A DNA stretch of 64,000 nt. Source: Clostridium muellerianum. Its GTDB lineage: Bacteria > Bacillota > Clostridia > Clostridiales > Clostridiaceae. The notes beneath the pieces are model-generated. The model ran no database searches and was not told the DNA's origin. It saw only the letters and a list, made by a program, of their open reading frames with translations. Positions 37,045 through 47,485 of this stretch are shown piece after piece. Every line of letters starts with the position of its first letter. The stretch's first letter is position 1. The stretch lies in the NCBI RefSeq assembly GCF_012926525.1, contig NZ_JABBNI010000058.1, forward strand, positions 218,880-282,879. The letters run 5' to 3'. Made by a program: the position numbers and the translations under genes.

Positions 37045-39030
37045 TTAATTGATTTTAAATTTAGAAATTTCAGTAGATAATAATACTGAAAGATCTTCTA
37101 ATTCCTTTGATGCAGTTTTAAGCTCCAAAAACATTTTTTCTTGATCATTTACTATTTCTTCAGTAGAGGATGTATTAGCAGCGGATTCTTCACTTATTAA
37201 TGATACATTTGAGATAGCTTTATGGATACTTATATTTTCAGCTAGCAGTTTTTTTGCAATTTCAGATACGTCAGAACTAACATTTTTAATCGTTTCAATT
37301 TTATTTTCTATTTTAGAAAATATAGTAGTGATAGTTTCCATAGAGCTTGTACCTGATTCCATATAATTTATACTTTCTTTCATAGTTGATGAAGCTTCTA
37401 ATACTTGTTTTTGTATTTGTGATATTTCTTTAGAAATTTCTTCAGTTGAATTAGAAGATTGTTCAGCTAATTTTCTGATTTCTTCTGCAACTACAGAAAA
37501 ACCATTACCATGTTCTCCAGCTCTTGCAGCTTCAATACTTGCATTTAGAGCTAATAGGTTCGTTTGATCCGATATAGAACTTATTGTAGTTGTTATATTT
37601 TCAATGTTTTTAGATCCATCAGAAAGTTGAGCTATAACTTTACTGGAATTTAATATACTTTTTTTCATATTGTTTAATAAATTTATTGTAGAATTTAAAT
37701 TGCAGGAACCATGAGATATATTGTTCCTGGCATCCGATATCATTGAATCAATATGTGTGCTTATTTCCACTAGATCTTTTGATTGCTTTTCCATGTTACC
37801 TATATATTTAGTAACATTTGAAATTTCAGCAGCAGTTTCTTTAGCTCCTAAGGCTAAATCTTTAATGTTTTCTTGAATGTTTTTAGCACTTTCGGCAACA
37901 TTAAAACCAATTTTCCTATAGTTTCTAGATGAGGACGAAACAATATCGGAAACATTTTTTAATTTTAATATAATATCCTTTAAGTTTTTTATCATTTTAT
38001 TAAAAGTGGCATTAAATATTCCTAATTCGTCTGATGTTTCAGGCAAATAATTAACTAAATGTCCTTCAGCTACTTTTTCAGCAGCTATAGACACGTTTAA
38101 CAGTCTATTAAAGAAGTATTTAGTTAAAAGAGTTAGTATTATAATTAGTAAAATTATTGAAATGATTGTTAGAATGCTTGTTGAATATAATAAAGAACTT
38201 ATGCTATTGGTATACTCACTAGTAGGTACTTCAAGGAACATGTACCAGTCAGTGCCTTCAATATGTGATGAAAAAAGCATCTTTGTCTCATTATTATCTT
38301 TAAATTGTCCAGAAAAACTATTTTGGGAAACAGCTTGTTTAACTAAATTTAAATATTCATTATTAGAGCTTTTTAGAAAGTTACTATTGTTAATTAATTT
38401 ACTGTCTGGATGAAATAATACAGTACCATCTTTATTTAGTATATATACTTTATCTGTTTTTCCTAAATGAAAATTTGTAGTTTCTTTAAATACTGTAGAA
38501 ACAAGACAGGCACCACTTACAAGTCCAATAACCTTGTTGCTTTTTATATCTTTTACAGGACATTCCATAGATATAATCCAGTCAGAAGGGTTTTCTTTAG
38601 CTGTAAATGGATTTGATATAATTGATTTACCCTGCATAACTAAAGGAAAAGTACTTTCGGAACTTATATCAATTGTTACATTATTTTGTAAAATTAGTTT
38701 TCCTTTAGTATCACTTATACCTAAACTATTATAAATTCCATTATAATTTTTTTGCTCACGCTGAAAATAAGAAATTATTTCATCGTAATTCATACTAGAT
38801 ACTAATTCAGTATTTGCAATTACTTGCATTTGTGATAATCTTGAATTTACCCAGGAGGATAGGTTTTGTGCATGAATAGTAACAGTTTGTTTACCAGAGC
38901 TTTCCATAGAATTTAAAATTGACTTCTTTGAATTGTTATAACAAATAGCTGTAAGAATACTTATTAGTGAGATGAAAATAAAAGATATTATACAAATTGC
39001 CTTAATTTGTAGCGAATTTCGTGCTTTCAT
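37045..39030 (-). CDS. Methyl-accepting chemotaxis protein with dCache sensor
   Basis: 661 aa. Membrane helix at about 8-30, a large outside dCache domain (about 35-275: [34 protein letters not shown]), second membrane helix about 280-302, HAMP, and the signalling tip [40 protein letters not shown]. It senses an unknown small molecule and signals to CheA/CheW. GGAGG stands 7 nt before ATG 39030; an ATG at 39048 lies upstream of that site and is rejected. Confidence 0.93.
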   Translation of the reverse strand: MKARNSLQIKAICIISFIFISLISILTAICYNNSKKSILNSMESSGKQTVTIHAQNLSSWVNSRLSQMQVIANTELVSSMNYDEIISYFQREQKNYNGIYNSLGISDTKGKLILQNNVTIDISSESTFPLVMQGKSIISNPFTAKENPSDWIISMECPVKDIKSNKVIGLVSGACLVSTVFKETTNFHLGKTDKVYILNKDGTVLFHPDSKLINNSNFLKSSNNEYLNLVKQAVSQNSFSGQFKDNNETKMLFSSHIEGTDWYMFLEVPTSEYTNSISSLLYSTSILTIISIILLIIILTLLTKYFFNRLLNVSIAAEKVAEGHLVNYLPETSDELGIFNATFNKMIKNLKDIILKLKNVSDIVSSSSRNYRKIGFNVAESAKNIQENIKDLALGAKETAAEISNVTKYIGNMEKQSKDLVEISTHIDSMISDARNNISHGSCNLNSTINLLNNMKKSILNSSKVIAQLSDGSKNIENITTTISSISDQTNLLALNASIEAARAGEHGNGFSVVAEEIRKLAEQSSNSTEEISKEISQIQKQVLEASSTMKESINYMESGTSSMETITTIFSKIENKIETIKNVSSDVSEIAKKLLAENISIHKAISNVSLISEESAANTSSTEEIVNDQEKMFLELKTASKELEDLSVLLSTEISKFKIN

Positions 39031-39130
39031 GATAGTCCTCCAATTCATACTTCATTTGAAATTATTGTAAAATACAGACGATTATAGAATTAATTTGAAG
39101 AATTATGTGGAAAGTTTGTTTTTTATGAAT

Positions 39131-39159
39131 ATTTTAGCATTAAATAAAAACGTGGTCAA
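39131..39159 (-). promoter_or_regulatory. Sigma-A promoter of the dCache mcp
   Basis: Minus-strand TTGACC and TAAAAT with a 17-bp spacer. The spacer 39160-39425 holds no other visible signal. Confidence 0.6.
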
Positions 39160-39425
39160 TATATTGTTTATAGTTTACTATAGATATAATATAGAGTTGT
39201 CGAAAAATATGATATATAAGTAGAATGGTGAATTTAAAAAATAATAAAAAATGAATAAAGATATAGATGAAATTAATATAGATACTTAAATGTGGCAAGA
39301 ATAATTTATCTTGCCACTGTTGTTTTAGATAGATAATATAGTATATTAAAAGAGATTTCTTATAATATTACAACAAAATTAAATAATAAAGTTTATAACT
39401 AATTTATCACAAAATTATTATAAAG

Positions 39426-40133
39426 TTAAGAAATCTTTTTATTAGCATTAGTATCAGTTGAATTATTTAAATTGTCGGTAACAACATTTTCTTTAATAGT
39501 ATTGTCTGTTGAGGCTTTTTTTGAAGTATCAATAGAGGTTTTATCTACATTATCAGCTGGATTTTCCTCTTTTTTAGCATTTCTAAGTTGTTTTTTATAT
39601 TCGCCAATGGCTTTTGCAACTAATTTTGTACTCTTTCTTGACTCTTTAAGTTCACCTGAAGCATAAGATAAGGCCCTTTCTGCCACATCCATCTTACCTT
39701 TGAATTTTGCATCTTTGTACACTGCATATGCAACTTTACCGATTTTCATATGGCCTGAAGCTGAAGCTAAACCAAATACAACATCTTTATTTAAACCCTT
39801 ATTATCTTCATCATCTTTAAGTTCTAATTTTCTATCATTTTCTAACTGACTTTTCTTATCAGTATTTTTAGATTCAGGGTTTTCAAGTTTTTTTTGAACT
39901 TTTTGTTCCATTTCTTTTTGTTCAGTTTCCTGCAAATTTTTTTGAAGTTCTTTTATTTTTGCATTTTTTTCTTCCTTAGAAAGATTGCTGTTTTCAACGT
40001 CACTTATTTGCTGCTGAATTTGTGCTTTTTGCTTTTCTAAAGGATTATTTTGTTTATTAGCAGAATTATTTTTATTTAACAATGTACTTGTTATATGCTT
40101 ATTAAGTACATTAGATACCCCGCTTATTTTCAT
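39426..40133 (-). CDS. FlxA-like coiled-coil protein
   Basis: 235 aa, highly charged. Residues about 30-80 form a coiled coil (EKQKAQIQQQISDVE; KIKELQKNLQETEQKEMEQ) as in FlxA-like proteins, which are often linked to flagellar regulons. The C-terminal 60 residues are Lys/Asn/Thr-rich and disordered. The ATG at 40139 crowds AAAGGAAG, so ATG 40133 (MKISGVSN), 7 nt past that site, is preferred. No partner gene is adjacent. Function unknown. Confidence 0.65.
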   Translation of the reverse strand: MKISGVSNVLNKHITSTLLNKNNSANKQNNPLEKQKAQIQQQISDVENSNLSKEEKNAKIKELQKNLQETEQKEMEQKVQKKLENPESKNTDKKSQLENDRKLELKDDEDNKGLNKDVVFGLASASGHMKIGKVAYAVYKDAKFKGKMDVAERALSYASGELKESRKSTKLVAKAIGEYKKQLRNAKKEENPADNVDKTSIDTSKKASTDNTIKENVVTDNLNNSTDTNANKKIS

Positions 40134-40318
40134 ATACATACTTCCTTTCTTTAATGTGATATTTAGTTCAGGTATACAAATTAAAGTATATCTATTAATA
40201 TAATCGACAAGGAAAAAAAGAAAATAATGTTAATGTTGTAAATAGAAACTTATTTGTAGTGAATGAAGTAATCATACTTGATTTTGTAAAATTGTAGAAA
40301 ATATTTATAATAAAATTG

Positions 40319-41659
40319 CTAAGTTTGCAGCATAACATTTAAAATGAATATATTTTCACTGGTTTCAATATAAGTAGTTCCAAAGTATTTGTGAGCAGTA
40401 TTTTTAATATTTAGAAGTCCTAATCCATGATTTACATCATCACCTTTATTAGTGGTTAATTCATCTTTATTTAACCAACCTTCGGTACTATTTTTTACTT
40501 CAAATATAATAAAGGATTTATTTAGTATGGTTTTTATATGTATAAATTTCGGTATATTTTTTTTTATGATTTTTTCAGAAGCTTCTATTGCATTATCTAA
40601 AGCATTTGCAAGTAGTACACATAGATCAAAAGGATCAATTGCTAAGTTTTTTGGAATTCTGACATCGCATTTAAATAGTATATTTTTGTTTATGCAAATA
40701 TTATATTTTTCACTTATAACCGCATCGGCAAAAGGATTTCCTGTATTTACTTTTAAATTAAGATTTTCTACAGATTTTGTAATTTTTTCAAGATATTTTA
40801 TTGCATTTGTTATATCATTATTATCCATTAGATTTTTCATGCAAATCAGGTGATTATTTAAATCATGCCTAAACATTCGTGTATTTTGAAACTGTTTTTG
40901 CAAGTTTTTATAATGCTTGGCTTGCATATAAAATTGATGTTTTAATAATAATTCTTTTTCACGAAGCTTGTTTTCTTTAAGAAGTTTGTCTGAAATTATT
41001 ATGGTAAATAAGGAGCATATTAAAGCCATAGAAGCAAATCCTATCATTTTAATATTGCCAAGTAAAGAATTAAATCCTGTGTTATTAGTAATATAATAAA
41101 TTCTAAAGTATTCACATAATATAGATACTATGAACACATTTGGAAGAGTAAAAAGTAGACTGTATTTTACTGTACCAAAAGTTTCATTCACAAAAAAATG
41201 TTTTGATACAAAATTTATTATAAAAATAAATAATAATGTTGAACAAACTTCAGATGACTGATTTATTAGCATTCTTACAAGTTCAGTTCCATAAGCTGAA
41301 TTTTTTATAGAGACATAATGTGACACATAAATTAAGGGGATAGTTGTATATTGTACAAGTTCCCCAATACAAGTGTAAATTACTATTGATATAACTTTTT
41401 TAAAATATGTTCCCCTGCAAAAAATTAAAGATAATATAAAAGCATATATTGATACAAGTATCCATTCATAGACACCATCTATATTTAATATTTTTGCTAT
41501 AAATGGAGGCAAATTTACTGTTACAATCATTATTGAAATTATGCAAAAATGGTTTATTTTAAAGCCCAAAAACCGTTTAAATAATATGTATAGCATTATA
41601 ATGCTTGTGGTAGAAGTTATAATTCCAACTAATTTTTCTATTATAGTAAAATCAAACAC
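40319..41659 (-). CDS. AgrC-like sensor histidine kinase (GHKL)
   Basis: 446 aa. Six or seven membrane helices (1-215) are followed by a linker helix, the phospho-acceptor region FRHDLNNHLICMKNL near residue 265, and a GHKL ATPase with NALDNAIEAS and GLGLLNIK. It resembles quorum-sensing kinases that detect cyclic peptides. GTG 41659 comes right after the regulator stop. No agrB or agrD is next to it, so it would detect a signal made elsewhere, or something else. Confidence 0.87.
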   Translation of the reverse strand: MFDFTIIEKLVGIITSTTSIIMLYILFKRFLGFKINHFCIISIMIVTVNLPPFIAKILNIDGVYEWILVSIYAFILSLIFCRGTYFKKVISIVIYTCIGELVQYTTIPLIYVSHYVSIKNSAYGTELVRMLINQSSEVCSTLLFIFIINFVSKHFFVNETFGTVKYSLLFTLPNVFIVSILCEYFRIYYITNNTGFNSLLGNIKMIGFASMALICSLFTIIISDKLLKENKLREKELLLKHQFYMQAKHYKNLQKQFQNTRMFRHDLNNHLICMKNLMDNNDITNAIKYLEKITKSVENLNLKVNTGNPFADAVISEKYNICINKNILFKCDVRIPKNLAIDPFDLCVLLANALDNAIEASEKIIKKNIPKFIHIKTILNKSFIIFEVKNSTEGWLNKDELTTNKGDDVNHGLGLLNIKNTAHKYFGTTYIETSENIFILNVMLQT

Positions 41660-41661
41660 TT

Positions 41662-42378
41662 TTATACCTGACCTTTCTTTAAATAAATTAAAAATGCTTT
41701 TGAAAAGTCATCGTATTTGCTTTGAGACAGCATTATTTTTTCATTATTGTCAAGTGTTATACTTGATTTATCGAATTTCATTACATACTTTAAATTTACT
41801 ATATAGCTTCTATGACATCTAAAAAAATCACGTTCTGGAACTTTTTCTTCTACATTTGAAATTTTGTCATAATACTGTATAGTTCCATTAGTGGTATGTA
41901 TAATTACAATTCTATTTTGCATTTCGAAGAAATATATGTTATTCAGCAATATTTTAATGGCTTGTCTGCCTTTTGTAATTACAATATACAAATCACTATT
42001 TTTTTCTTCTTTAAATGATTTTAAAATTCTATCTATAATTTTTAATATATTTTCTTCACATACAGGTTTTATCAGATAATGAAACGCTGATACATCAAAG
42101 GCTTCAAATACGTATTCTTTAAATGATGTTATAAAAATAATTTTTGAATTATTATTATTTTCTCTTAGTTTTTTAGCTGTATCTATTCCTGAAAGTTTAT
42201 TCATTTTTATATCTAAAAAAATAATATCAAAATAACTTTTAGAATAAAGTAGGTTTTCACCGCTATTAAATTCTTCAATTTCATAATCAAAATTAAAATG
42301 TTTTAGCACATTTTTAAGCTTATTTGTAGTATCAAGTCTTTGAAGTATTTCATCATCACAAATGGCAATTTTAAACAT
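41662..42378 (-). CDS. LytTR-family response regulator (AgrA-like)
   Basis: 238 aa. Receiver domain with ICDDE at 5-9, acceptor Asp in IIFLDIKM and Lys in LIKPV, then a LytTR DNA-binding domain (about 135-235: FFEMQNRIVIIHTTNG; FFRCHRSYIVNLKYV). An upstream in-frame start at 42402 is rejected because AAAGGAGG stands 7 nt before ATG 42378. It is transcribed first and the kinase follows at once. Its promoter region contains ACATTA/TAATGT at 42433-42448, which may be an operator. Confidence 0.9.
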   Translation of the reverse strand: MFKIAICDDEILQRLDTTNKLKNVLKHFNFDYEIEEFNSGENLLYSKSYFDIIFLDIKMNKLSGIDTAKKLRENNNNSKIIFITSFKEYVFEAFDVSAFHYLIKPVCEENILKIIDRILKSFKEEKNSDLYIVITKGRQAIKILLNNIYFFEMQNRIVIIHTTNGTIQYYDKISNVEEKVPERDFFRCHRSYIVNLKYVMKFDKSSITLDNNEKIMLSQSKYDDFSKAFLIYLKKGQV

Positions 42379-42603
42379 GTACAGCCTCCTTTCTAAGCGC
42401 ACAAGTATATTATATCAAATATTTAATGTTTCACATTACATATAATGTAAATATGTTACAAGAAAGTAATGAATTAATCAAGTTATTCTTATATTCAGCA
42501 AAGGTTTTACATTATTATGTTGATAGATTTAAAATTTAATATTAGAATAACTTCAAAAAAATCGATACATAGTATAATGTTTTTAAATAGAAAAAAGTTG
42601 TAA

Positions 42604-42837
42604 GGATGCAGACTTGGAAAGTGGTATTGTGGAATAGAGTGTGATAAGCTTAGAAATAATAAAGTTTTTATTGATTTAGGAAAAACTTATATAGAATTGT
42701 ATGAGGCAGCAAAAGACGCTGTTATTGCATATGAAAGAGAAGACATAAAATCAGCAGAACAATGTCTTGAAAAAATGGACATGTGTTCAAAGGAAGTATT
42801 TACTTTAATGAATGAAATGAAGAAATTATTAAATTAA
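42604..42837 (+). pseudogene. CZB-domain chemoreceptor remnant
   Basis: An open frame of 77 codons that opens right after a stop with no start codon. It reads CRLGKWYCGIECDKL then IDLGKTYIELYEAAKDAVIAY and ends KEVFTLMNEMKKLLN. This is the zinc-binding CZB domain seen at the C terminus of many MCPs (Cys, then the GKWY motif), with the upstream His-bearing part gone and the middle His replaced (KTY). Debris of a lost chemoreceptor. Confidence 0.72.
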
Positions 42838-42843
42838 GGATAT

Positions 42844-43008
42844 TAGGCATCTTCAAAAAAATAATAAAAGTCCATATGCTAGTCTATTTTCTGTAATATC
42901 GCGTCCACAGAACCATTAGATAGAACAACTATCTGCGGAACATGTCTCCTTGTCTTACAAAAAATATCCGTCGCATATTGGAATTGTTATTTTATTTCAG
43001 ATGCCTTA
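42844..43008 (+). repeat. R1 palindromic repeat, copy 3
   Basis: About 165 bp, the best preserved copy. The ends are TTAGGCATC and GATGCCTTA. The core has GCGTCCACAGAACCATTA, GATAGAACAACTATC and GCGGAACATGTCTCCTTG. It lies 7 nt after the CZB remnant. Confidence 0.88.
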
Positions 43009-43033
43009 AGTAAAAAATTCATGAAAAATAATT

Positions 43034-43080
43034 ATAAGCGCAGAGTAACTATTTAAATAGTTATTTTACGCTTATTTTTA
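43034..43080. terminator. Terminator-like hairpin
   Basis: ATAAGCG...TAACTATT pairs with AATAGTTA...CGCTTAT with a bulge, followed by T residues. Confidence 0.6.
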
Positions 43081-43200
43081 TTTAGAAAGTTAAGGAAACT
43101 TTAAGGTTTCATTAAGAGAGAGGAAAGTATATAATTGTAAACTTAAAATAAAGATTCAGCATTGAATCAAAATTAAATTTAAAGGTAGGATGTAAATATT

Positions 43201-44031
43201 ATGAATAATTTTTTTGAAAGCACAAAAATAAGAAAAATTATACTTATTTATATTGCTGTAGTAATTTTTTTTTGTATAATTTCTGAATTAAGTTTTGTGA
43301 AATCTACAGGCATATTAGATGAAAATTTGTTTTTATTATTATGTAATTTAGGAGTTTTAGTATGGTTTATGTTAAAATTAAGAAAAGTAAGATATGATGT
43401 CAAAAAAGGGCTAATTGATTTAAAACAAGATTTAGATATTAAAGATATAGCATTTAGTATTATAATAAACATTACTATCACTATAGGATCTGTTATAATT
43501 GCAGTTTATGCTTTAAAAAGTATATCACCTTCATTTATGAAGGGACTTTTAGAAGAACTAAATAAAAATGATTTAAATTCTTTATACAGCATAATTATTA
43601 ATGGAATTGCAGCATCATTTATAGCACCAATTGTGGAGGAATTTGTATTTAGAGGGGTTATACTTAATAGATTAAAAATGAAAATCGGAATTAAAAGATC
43701 AGTAATAATATCTTCTATTTTATTTGGAATGATTCATTACGAACTAGGAATATTGTCTGCAATTATTTTTGGTATATGTATGTCATTAATATATTTAAGA
43801 ACAAGAAATATATTTGCTACTATAGGAATTCACATTATCAATAATTTTATAGTTTTTGTTGTACAAGTTATATCTTTTTTCATAGATAGTAATGGAAGTA
43901 AGGAAAGTATAACTTTAAATAGTTTTAATTTGTTATGGCTTATAAGTGGAATGGGATGCTTTATACTTGGAATAGTTATGAGTATTTATTTTATAAAAGT
44001 AAACTGGAATAAAAGAATTATAGAACAATAA
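43201..44031 (+). CDS. CPBP family intramembrane protease
   Basis: 276 aa with about seven membrane helices. The Abi/CPBP motifs are present: EEFVFRGVILNRL near residue 147 (paired Glu and Arg), FGMIHYELG with His, and HIINNF with the second His. The family includes CAAX-processing and bacteriocin-immunity proteins; the target is unknown. TAGGATG precedes ATG 43201. It is followed by a two-component pair 50 nt away and may be co-transcribed with it. Confidence 0.88.
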   Translation: MNNFFESTKIRKIILIYIAVVIFFCIISELSFVKSTGILDENLFLLLCNLGVLVWFMLKLRKVRYDVKKGLIDLKQDLDIKDIAFSIIINITITIGSVIIAVYALKSISPSFMKGLLEELNKNDLNSLYSIIINGIAASFIAPIVEEFVFRGVILNRLKMKIGIKRSVIISSILFGMIHYELGILSAIIFGICMSLIYLRTRNIFATIGIHIINNFIVFVVQVISFFIDSNGSKESITLNSFNLLWLISGMGCFILGIVMSIYFIKVNWNKRIIEQ

Positions 44032-44080
44032 GACAGGTAAAGAAAGTATAATGAAAGGAAAGTTTATACCTATGAAAAAA

Positions 44081-44767
44081 ATTTTAATTACTGATGATGA
44101 ACAGGAAATAATAGAATTATTAACATTATATTTGGAAAAGGAACATTATGAAGTACTTGGAGCTTGTGATGGATTTTCAGCACTAGATGTTTTGAAAGAT
44201 AACATAGTTGATATTGCAATAATTGATATAATGATGCCTAATATGGATGGGTACACTCTTATAAAAAAAATAAGGGAAAAATATAAGATTCCTGTTATTG
44301 TAATGTCTGCAAAAAGTGAAATAAGTGATAAAATATTGGGACTTGAACTTGGCGCGGATGATTATATAACTAAACCCTGCGATCCACTGGAGGTATTAGC
44401 AAGGGTAAAAGCACAACTTAGAAGATGCTTAGAATTTGATAATAATGAAGAAAAACCTGTAGAAACGATTATAATAGGGGAATTAAAATTTCATACTGAT
44501 TCATGTGTTCTTTATAAAGGAGATAATCAAATACAAATTACATCTACAGAGTACAAGCTACTTTTACTTTTAATGAGCAATCCTAAAAAAGTTTTTACTA
44601 AAAAGCAGATTTTTGAGTGTATTTGGAATGAACCTTTTTATGGTGATGATAATACAATAATGGTTCATATTAGTAAGCTTAGAGATAAAATTGAAGAAGA
44701 TTCTAAAAATCCAGTGTATTTGAAAACCATAAGAGGACTTGGATATAAAATTGAGTATAAAAAATAG
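44081..44767 (+). CDS. OmpR-family response regulator
   Basis: 228 aa. Receiver with TDDEQEI near residue 7, acceptor Asp in IAIIDIMMPNMDGY and Lys in YITKP, then a winged helix ending IRGLGYKIEY. ATG 44081 is 9 nt after AAAGGAAAG; the in-frame ATG 44051 lacks a good site. The cognate kinase follows 23 nt downstream. Targets may include the adjacent CPBP and TVP38 genes, by position only. Confidence 0.92.
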   Translation: MLITDDEQEIIELLTLYLEKEHYEVLGACDGFSALDVLKDNIVDIAIIDIMMPNMDGYTLIKKIREKYKIPVIVMSAKSEISDKILGLELGADDYITKPCDPLEVLARVKAQLRRCLEFDNNEEKPVETIIIGELKFHTDSCVLYKGDNQIQITSTEYKLLLLLMSNPKKVFTKKQIFECIWNEPFYGDDNTIMVHISKLRDKIEEDSKNPVYLKTIRGLGYKIEYKK

Positions 44768-44790
44768 TTTATATATGGAGTGTAGTATAA

Positions 44791-46239
44791 ATGTTTTTCA
44801 AGAAGTTAAGAAAAAAATTTAAAAGATTGTATATTACTATGTTTAAAAACTATATTGTCTTTATGTTTTTAATGCTTATTGTACTACTCGGCAGTATAGG
44901 TTTTGTGATTCTTACTATAGGAAAGATGATTTCATCGGAAGAGTACGTAAAAGATACTCAAAAATCTTTTATGGCATCAAAAATAGTAAAAAGTGATTAT
45001 AAAAAAATCGATGCATCAAAAATTATTGCATCTAAAGGTTGGGTTGAAATACTTGATTCAAATAAAAAGGTTATTTATGTTATAGGAAGTAAAAAAGATA
45101 AGATAACAAGTTATACTGAAGATGAACTTTTAAATTTTATGGACTTAGCTTATAATAATTTGAAAAGTGATACTTCCTATTTTTATTCTATTGCACCTCT
45201 TAATAGTAATAGACAGAAATTTTACTGTGTTGTGAAAGTGCCTCCTAAGGTTGTGACATTAAATGTGGATATAACGCCTTCACAGGATAAGTATATTGAA
45301 AAAGCAGCAATTTGTATATTAATAGGTATAGTTATAATTATAGTGTTTTTAATAACATCTGTATTTTTATATGCTTATTTGACTACTAAAAAGGTAGTTA
45401 TGCCACTTAAAAAGATATTACAGGGTATAAAGAAAATGATAGAAGGGGATTATTCCACAAGAATTAATTTTAATGCAGAAAATGAGTTTGCAGAAATAAG
45501 AGATGCTTTTAATTTTATGGCTGAAAAAATTGAAACTTCAAGAGAAGAACGAAACAGGATGGAAAGTTTAAAGCAACAGCTTTTATCAGATATATCCCAT
45601 GATTTAAAAACTCCATTAACTTCTATTATGGGATATTCAAAGGCACTTAGAGATGATGTTGTTTCAGATGATGAAAAAATCAAACAATATTTAAATACTA
45701 TATATAACAAATCACAAAGAACAGTTTCCTTAATTGAAAATCTTCATGAATTTACAAAACTTGATAATAGCAAGTTTTCAATAAACAAGGAAACATGGGA
45801 TTTTTGCGAATTTATACGGCAAATAGTATCTGAATACTATAATGAATTTGAAGAAAAAAACTTTGAACTTGAAATAAGTTTACCAGATCATGAAATTATG
45901 TATGAATTTGATAATGTAGAAATGGAAAGGGCAATTTCAAATATCGTATATAATATACTGAAATATAATAAAATTGGTACAAAGGCAAAGATAGAATTAA
46001 ACTGCGATAATAGAGAAATTCAGCTCGTAATTGCAGATGATGGAATTGGTATTGATGAAAATTTAAAGAAAACTATATTTGAACCTTTTGTAAGAGGTGA
46101 CAAATCGAGATATACAAAAGGTGGTACAGGACTGGGACTTTCTATTGCAGATAAAATAGTGCAAAAACATGGGGGAAGCCTAACACTTGAAAAGTCAGAA
46201 GAATATAAAACAGTGTTTAAATTAAAATTTCAATTTTAG
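44791..46239 (+). CDS. Sensor histidine kinase
   Basis: 482 aa. Membrane helices at about 18-44 and 170-195 flank an outside domain of about 125 residues. Then HAMP (about 200-250), H-box LSDISHDLKTPLTSIMGYS near residue 268, and ATPase boxes ISNIVYNILKYN, DDGIGID and GGTGLGLSI. Pairs with the upstream OmpR regulator. The ligand is unknown. Confidence 0.92.
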   Translation: MFFKKLRKKFKRLYITMFKNYIVFMFLMLIVLLGSIGFVILTIGKMISSEEYVKDTQKSFMASKIVKSDYKKIDASKIIASKGWVEILDSNKKVIYVIGSKKDKITSYTEDELLNFMDLAYNNLKSDTSYFYSIAPLNSNRQKFYCVVKVPPKVVTLNVDITPSQDKYIEKAAICILIGIVIIIVFLITSVFLYAYLTTKKVVMPLKKILQGIKKMIEGDYSTRINFNAENEFAEIRDAFNFMAEKIETSREERNRMESLKQQLLSDISHDLKTPLTSIMGYSKALRDDVVSDDEKIKQYLNTIYNKSQRTVSLIENLHEFTKLDNSKFSINKETWDFCEFIRQIVSEYYNEFEEKNFELEISLPDHEIMYEFDNVEMERAISNIVYNILKYNKIGTKAKIELNCDNREIQLVIADDGIGIDENLKKTIFEPFVRGDKSRYTKGGTGLGLSIADKIVQKHGGSLTLEKSEEYKTVFKLKFQF

Positions 46240-46374
46240 ACAATATAGTTGCTATTGTCATATCTTTATTTATTGTTTAATTGGATTATTATTGGTATAA
46301 TTATGTCTTATAGTAGGTTATTTAGTATGAATAAGAATTATAGATAATTTGATGAAAGAAAGGAAAAGAAAAGT

Positions 46375-46974
46375 TTGGAATACGCAAAATCTGTAAGATC
46401 TATAAAGAAGTGTATTAGTATATTGGTACTGGCGATAGTAATTACATTGGTGTTTTTTGTTATAAAAGCATATATGGCAGGTAATTTTTCTTCACAATCG
46501 GCTTTTGAAAATTATATTCGACAATTCGGAGTATTTGCACCATTTGCTTTAATAGTGATTCAACTATTGCAGGTTATATTTCCTGTTATTCCAGGAGTTT
46601 TAGGATCTATAGTTGGTGTGGCGCTTTTTGGAAGCTTGAAGAGTTTTATATTTAATTATATAGGTATTACTTTAGGTTCGATTATATCATTTTTACTAGC
46701 TAGAAAATATGGAGCCAGCTTTGTAAAAAAGATTATAACAGAAGAAAAATATGAAAAGTATATTGGAAAGTTTGAAGGTGGAAAGGGATATGCTATTTTA
46801 CTATTTTTTACACTATTAATTCCTCTTGCACCAGATGATATTTTTTGTTATTTATCTGGATTAAGCAAAATGTCATTTAAAAAGTTTTTATGTATTATCA
46901 TATTTGGAAAGCCCTGGTGTATATTGGCTTATAGTTATGGATTCGGAGCATTCTTTAACCAGTTTTTAAAATAA
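46375..46974 (+). CDS. TVP38/TMEM64 family (DedA-like) membrane protein
   Basis: 199 aa, about five or six membrane segments. It has the SNARE-associated/VTT motif: PVIPGVLGSIVGVALFG, FLLARKYGA and LLIPLAPDDIFCYLSG. Family members act in lipid transbilayer movement. The TTG start follows AAAGGAAAAG; no ATG fits. A second, different DedA-type protein is at 56268. A terminator follows. Confidence 0.88.
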   Translation: MEYAKSVRSIKKCISILVLAIVITLVFFVIKAYMAGNFSSQSAFENYIRQFGVFAPFALIVIQLLQVIFPVIPGVLGSIVGVALFGSLKSFIFNYIGITLGSIISFLLARKYGASFVKKIITEEKYEKYIGKFEGGKGYAILLFFTLLIPLAPDDIFCYLSGLSKMSFKKFLCIIIFGKPWCILAYSYGFGAFFNQFLK

Positions 46975-46994
46975 AGTATAAATTAGTATATTAA

Positions 46995-47031
46995 AAAGCA
47001 AGGCTCTTAAAAGTGAAGCGCCTTGTTTTTA
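46995..47031 (+). terminator. Terminator of the TVP38 gene
   Basis: CAAGGC pairs with GCCTTG, followed by five T residues. Confidence 0.75.
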
Positions 47032-47064
47032 TCATTTAAATAAAGTATAGAAAGAGAGATAAAA

Positions 47065-47382
47065 ATGAAGGATACGATAAATAGAATTAGAAAGTTTAGA
47101 AATGATAGGGATTGGAATCAATTTCATACACCAGCCAATTTAGCCAAAGCAATTTCAATTGAAGCTGCAGAGCTTTTAGAAAATTTTTTATGGGATGAAG
47201 AAAACTATAATAAAGAACATGTACTTGAAGAACTTGCAGATGTTATGATTTACTGTATTCACATGTCAGATTCTTTAGGTGTGGACTTAACAGATATTAT
47301 GAACAGCAAAATGGATCAAAATGAGAAAAAGTACCCAGTTGAAAAATGTAAGGGTAATAGTAAGAAGTATACAGAATTCTAA
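47065..47382 (+). CDS. MazG-like nucleotide pyrophosphohydrolase
   Basis: 105 aa all-helical NTP pyrophosphatase of the MazG/RS21-C6 type. The magnesium-binding pattern is seen as SIEAAELLENFLW and EELADVMIYC, and the N-terminal RDWNQFHTPANLA is typical of dCTPase-like members. It would hydrolyse non-canonical or excess (d)NTPs to monophosphates. Single gene with AGAGAG before ATG 47065. Confidence 0.88.
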   Translation: MKDTINRIRKFRNDRDWNQFHTPANLAKAISIEAAELLENFLWDEENYNKEHVLEELADVMIYCIHMSDSLGVDLTDIMNSKMDQNEKKYPVEKCKGNSKKYTEF

Positions 47383-47485
47383 AAAAGATATTTTAAATAA
47401 TTTCTGAATTCAAAATAAGATAAAGTAAATTTAAAAAAATATGTATACAACATTGTAATTAAGTCTTACATTTTGGATAAAGATT

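Noticed and set aside
39472..39666. 64-codon plus-strand open frame
   Set aside because: Antisense to the FlxA-like coding region, with hydrophobic text typical of reverse Lys/Glu-rich genes.
42545..42640. AgrD-like peptide gene near the AgrC/AgrA pair
   Set aside because: No short ORF with an amphipathic leader and cysteine followed by an acidic tail was found; the frame there is a CZB remnant.
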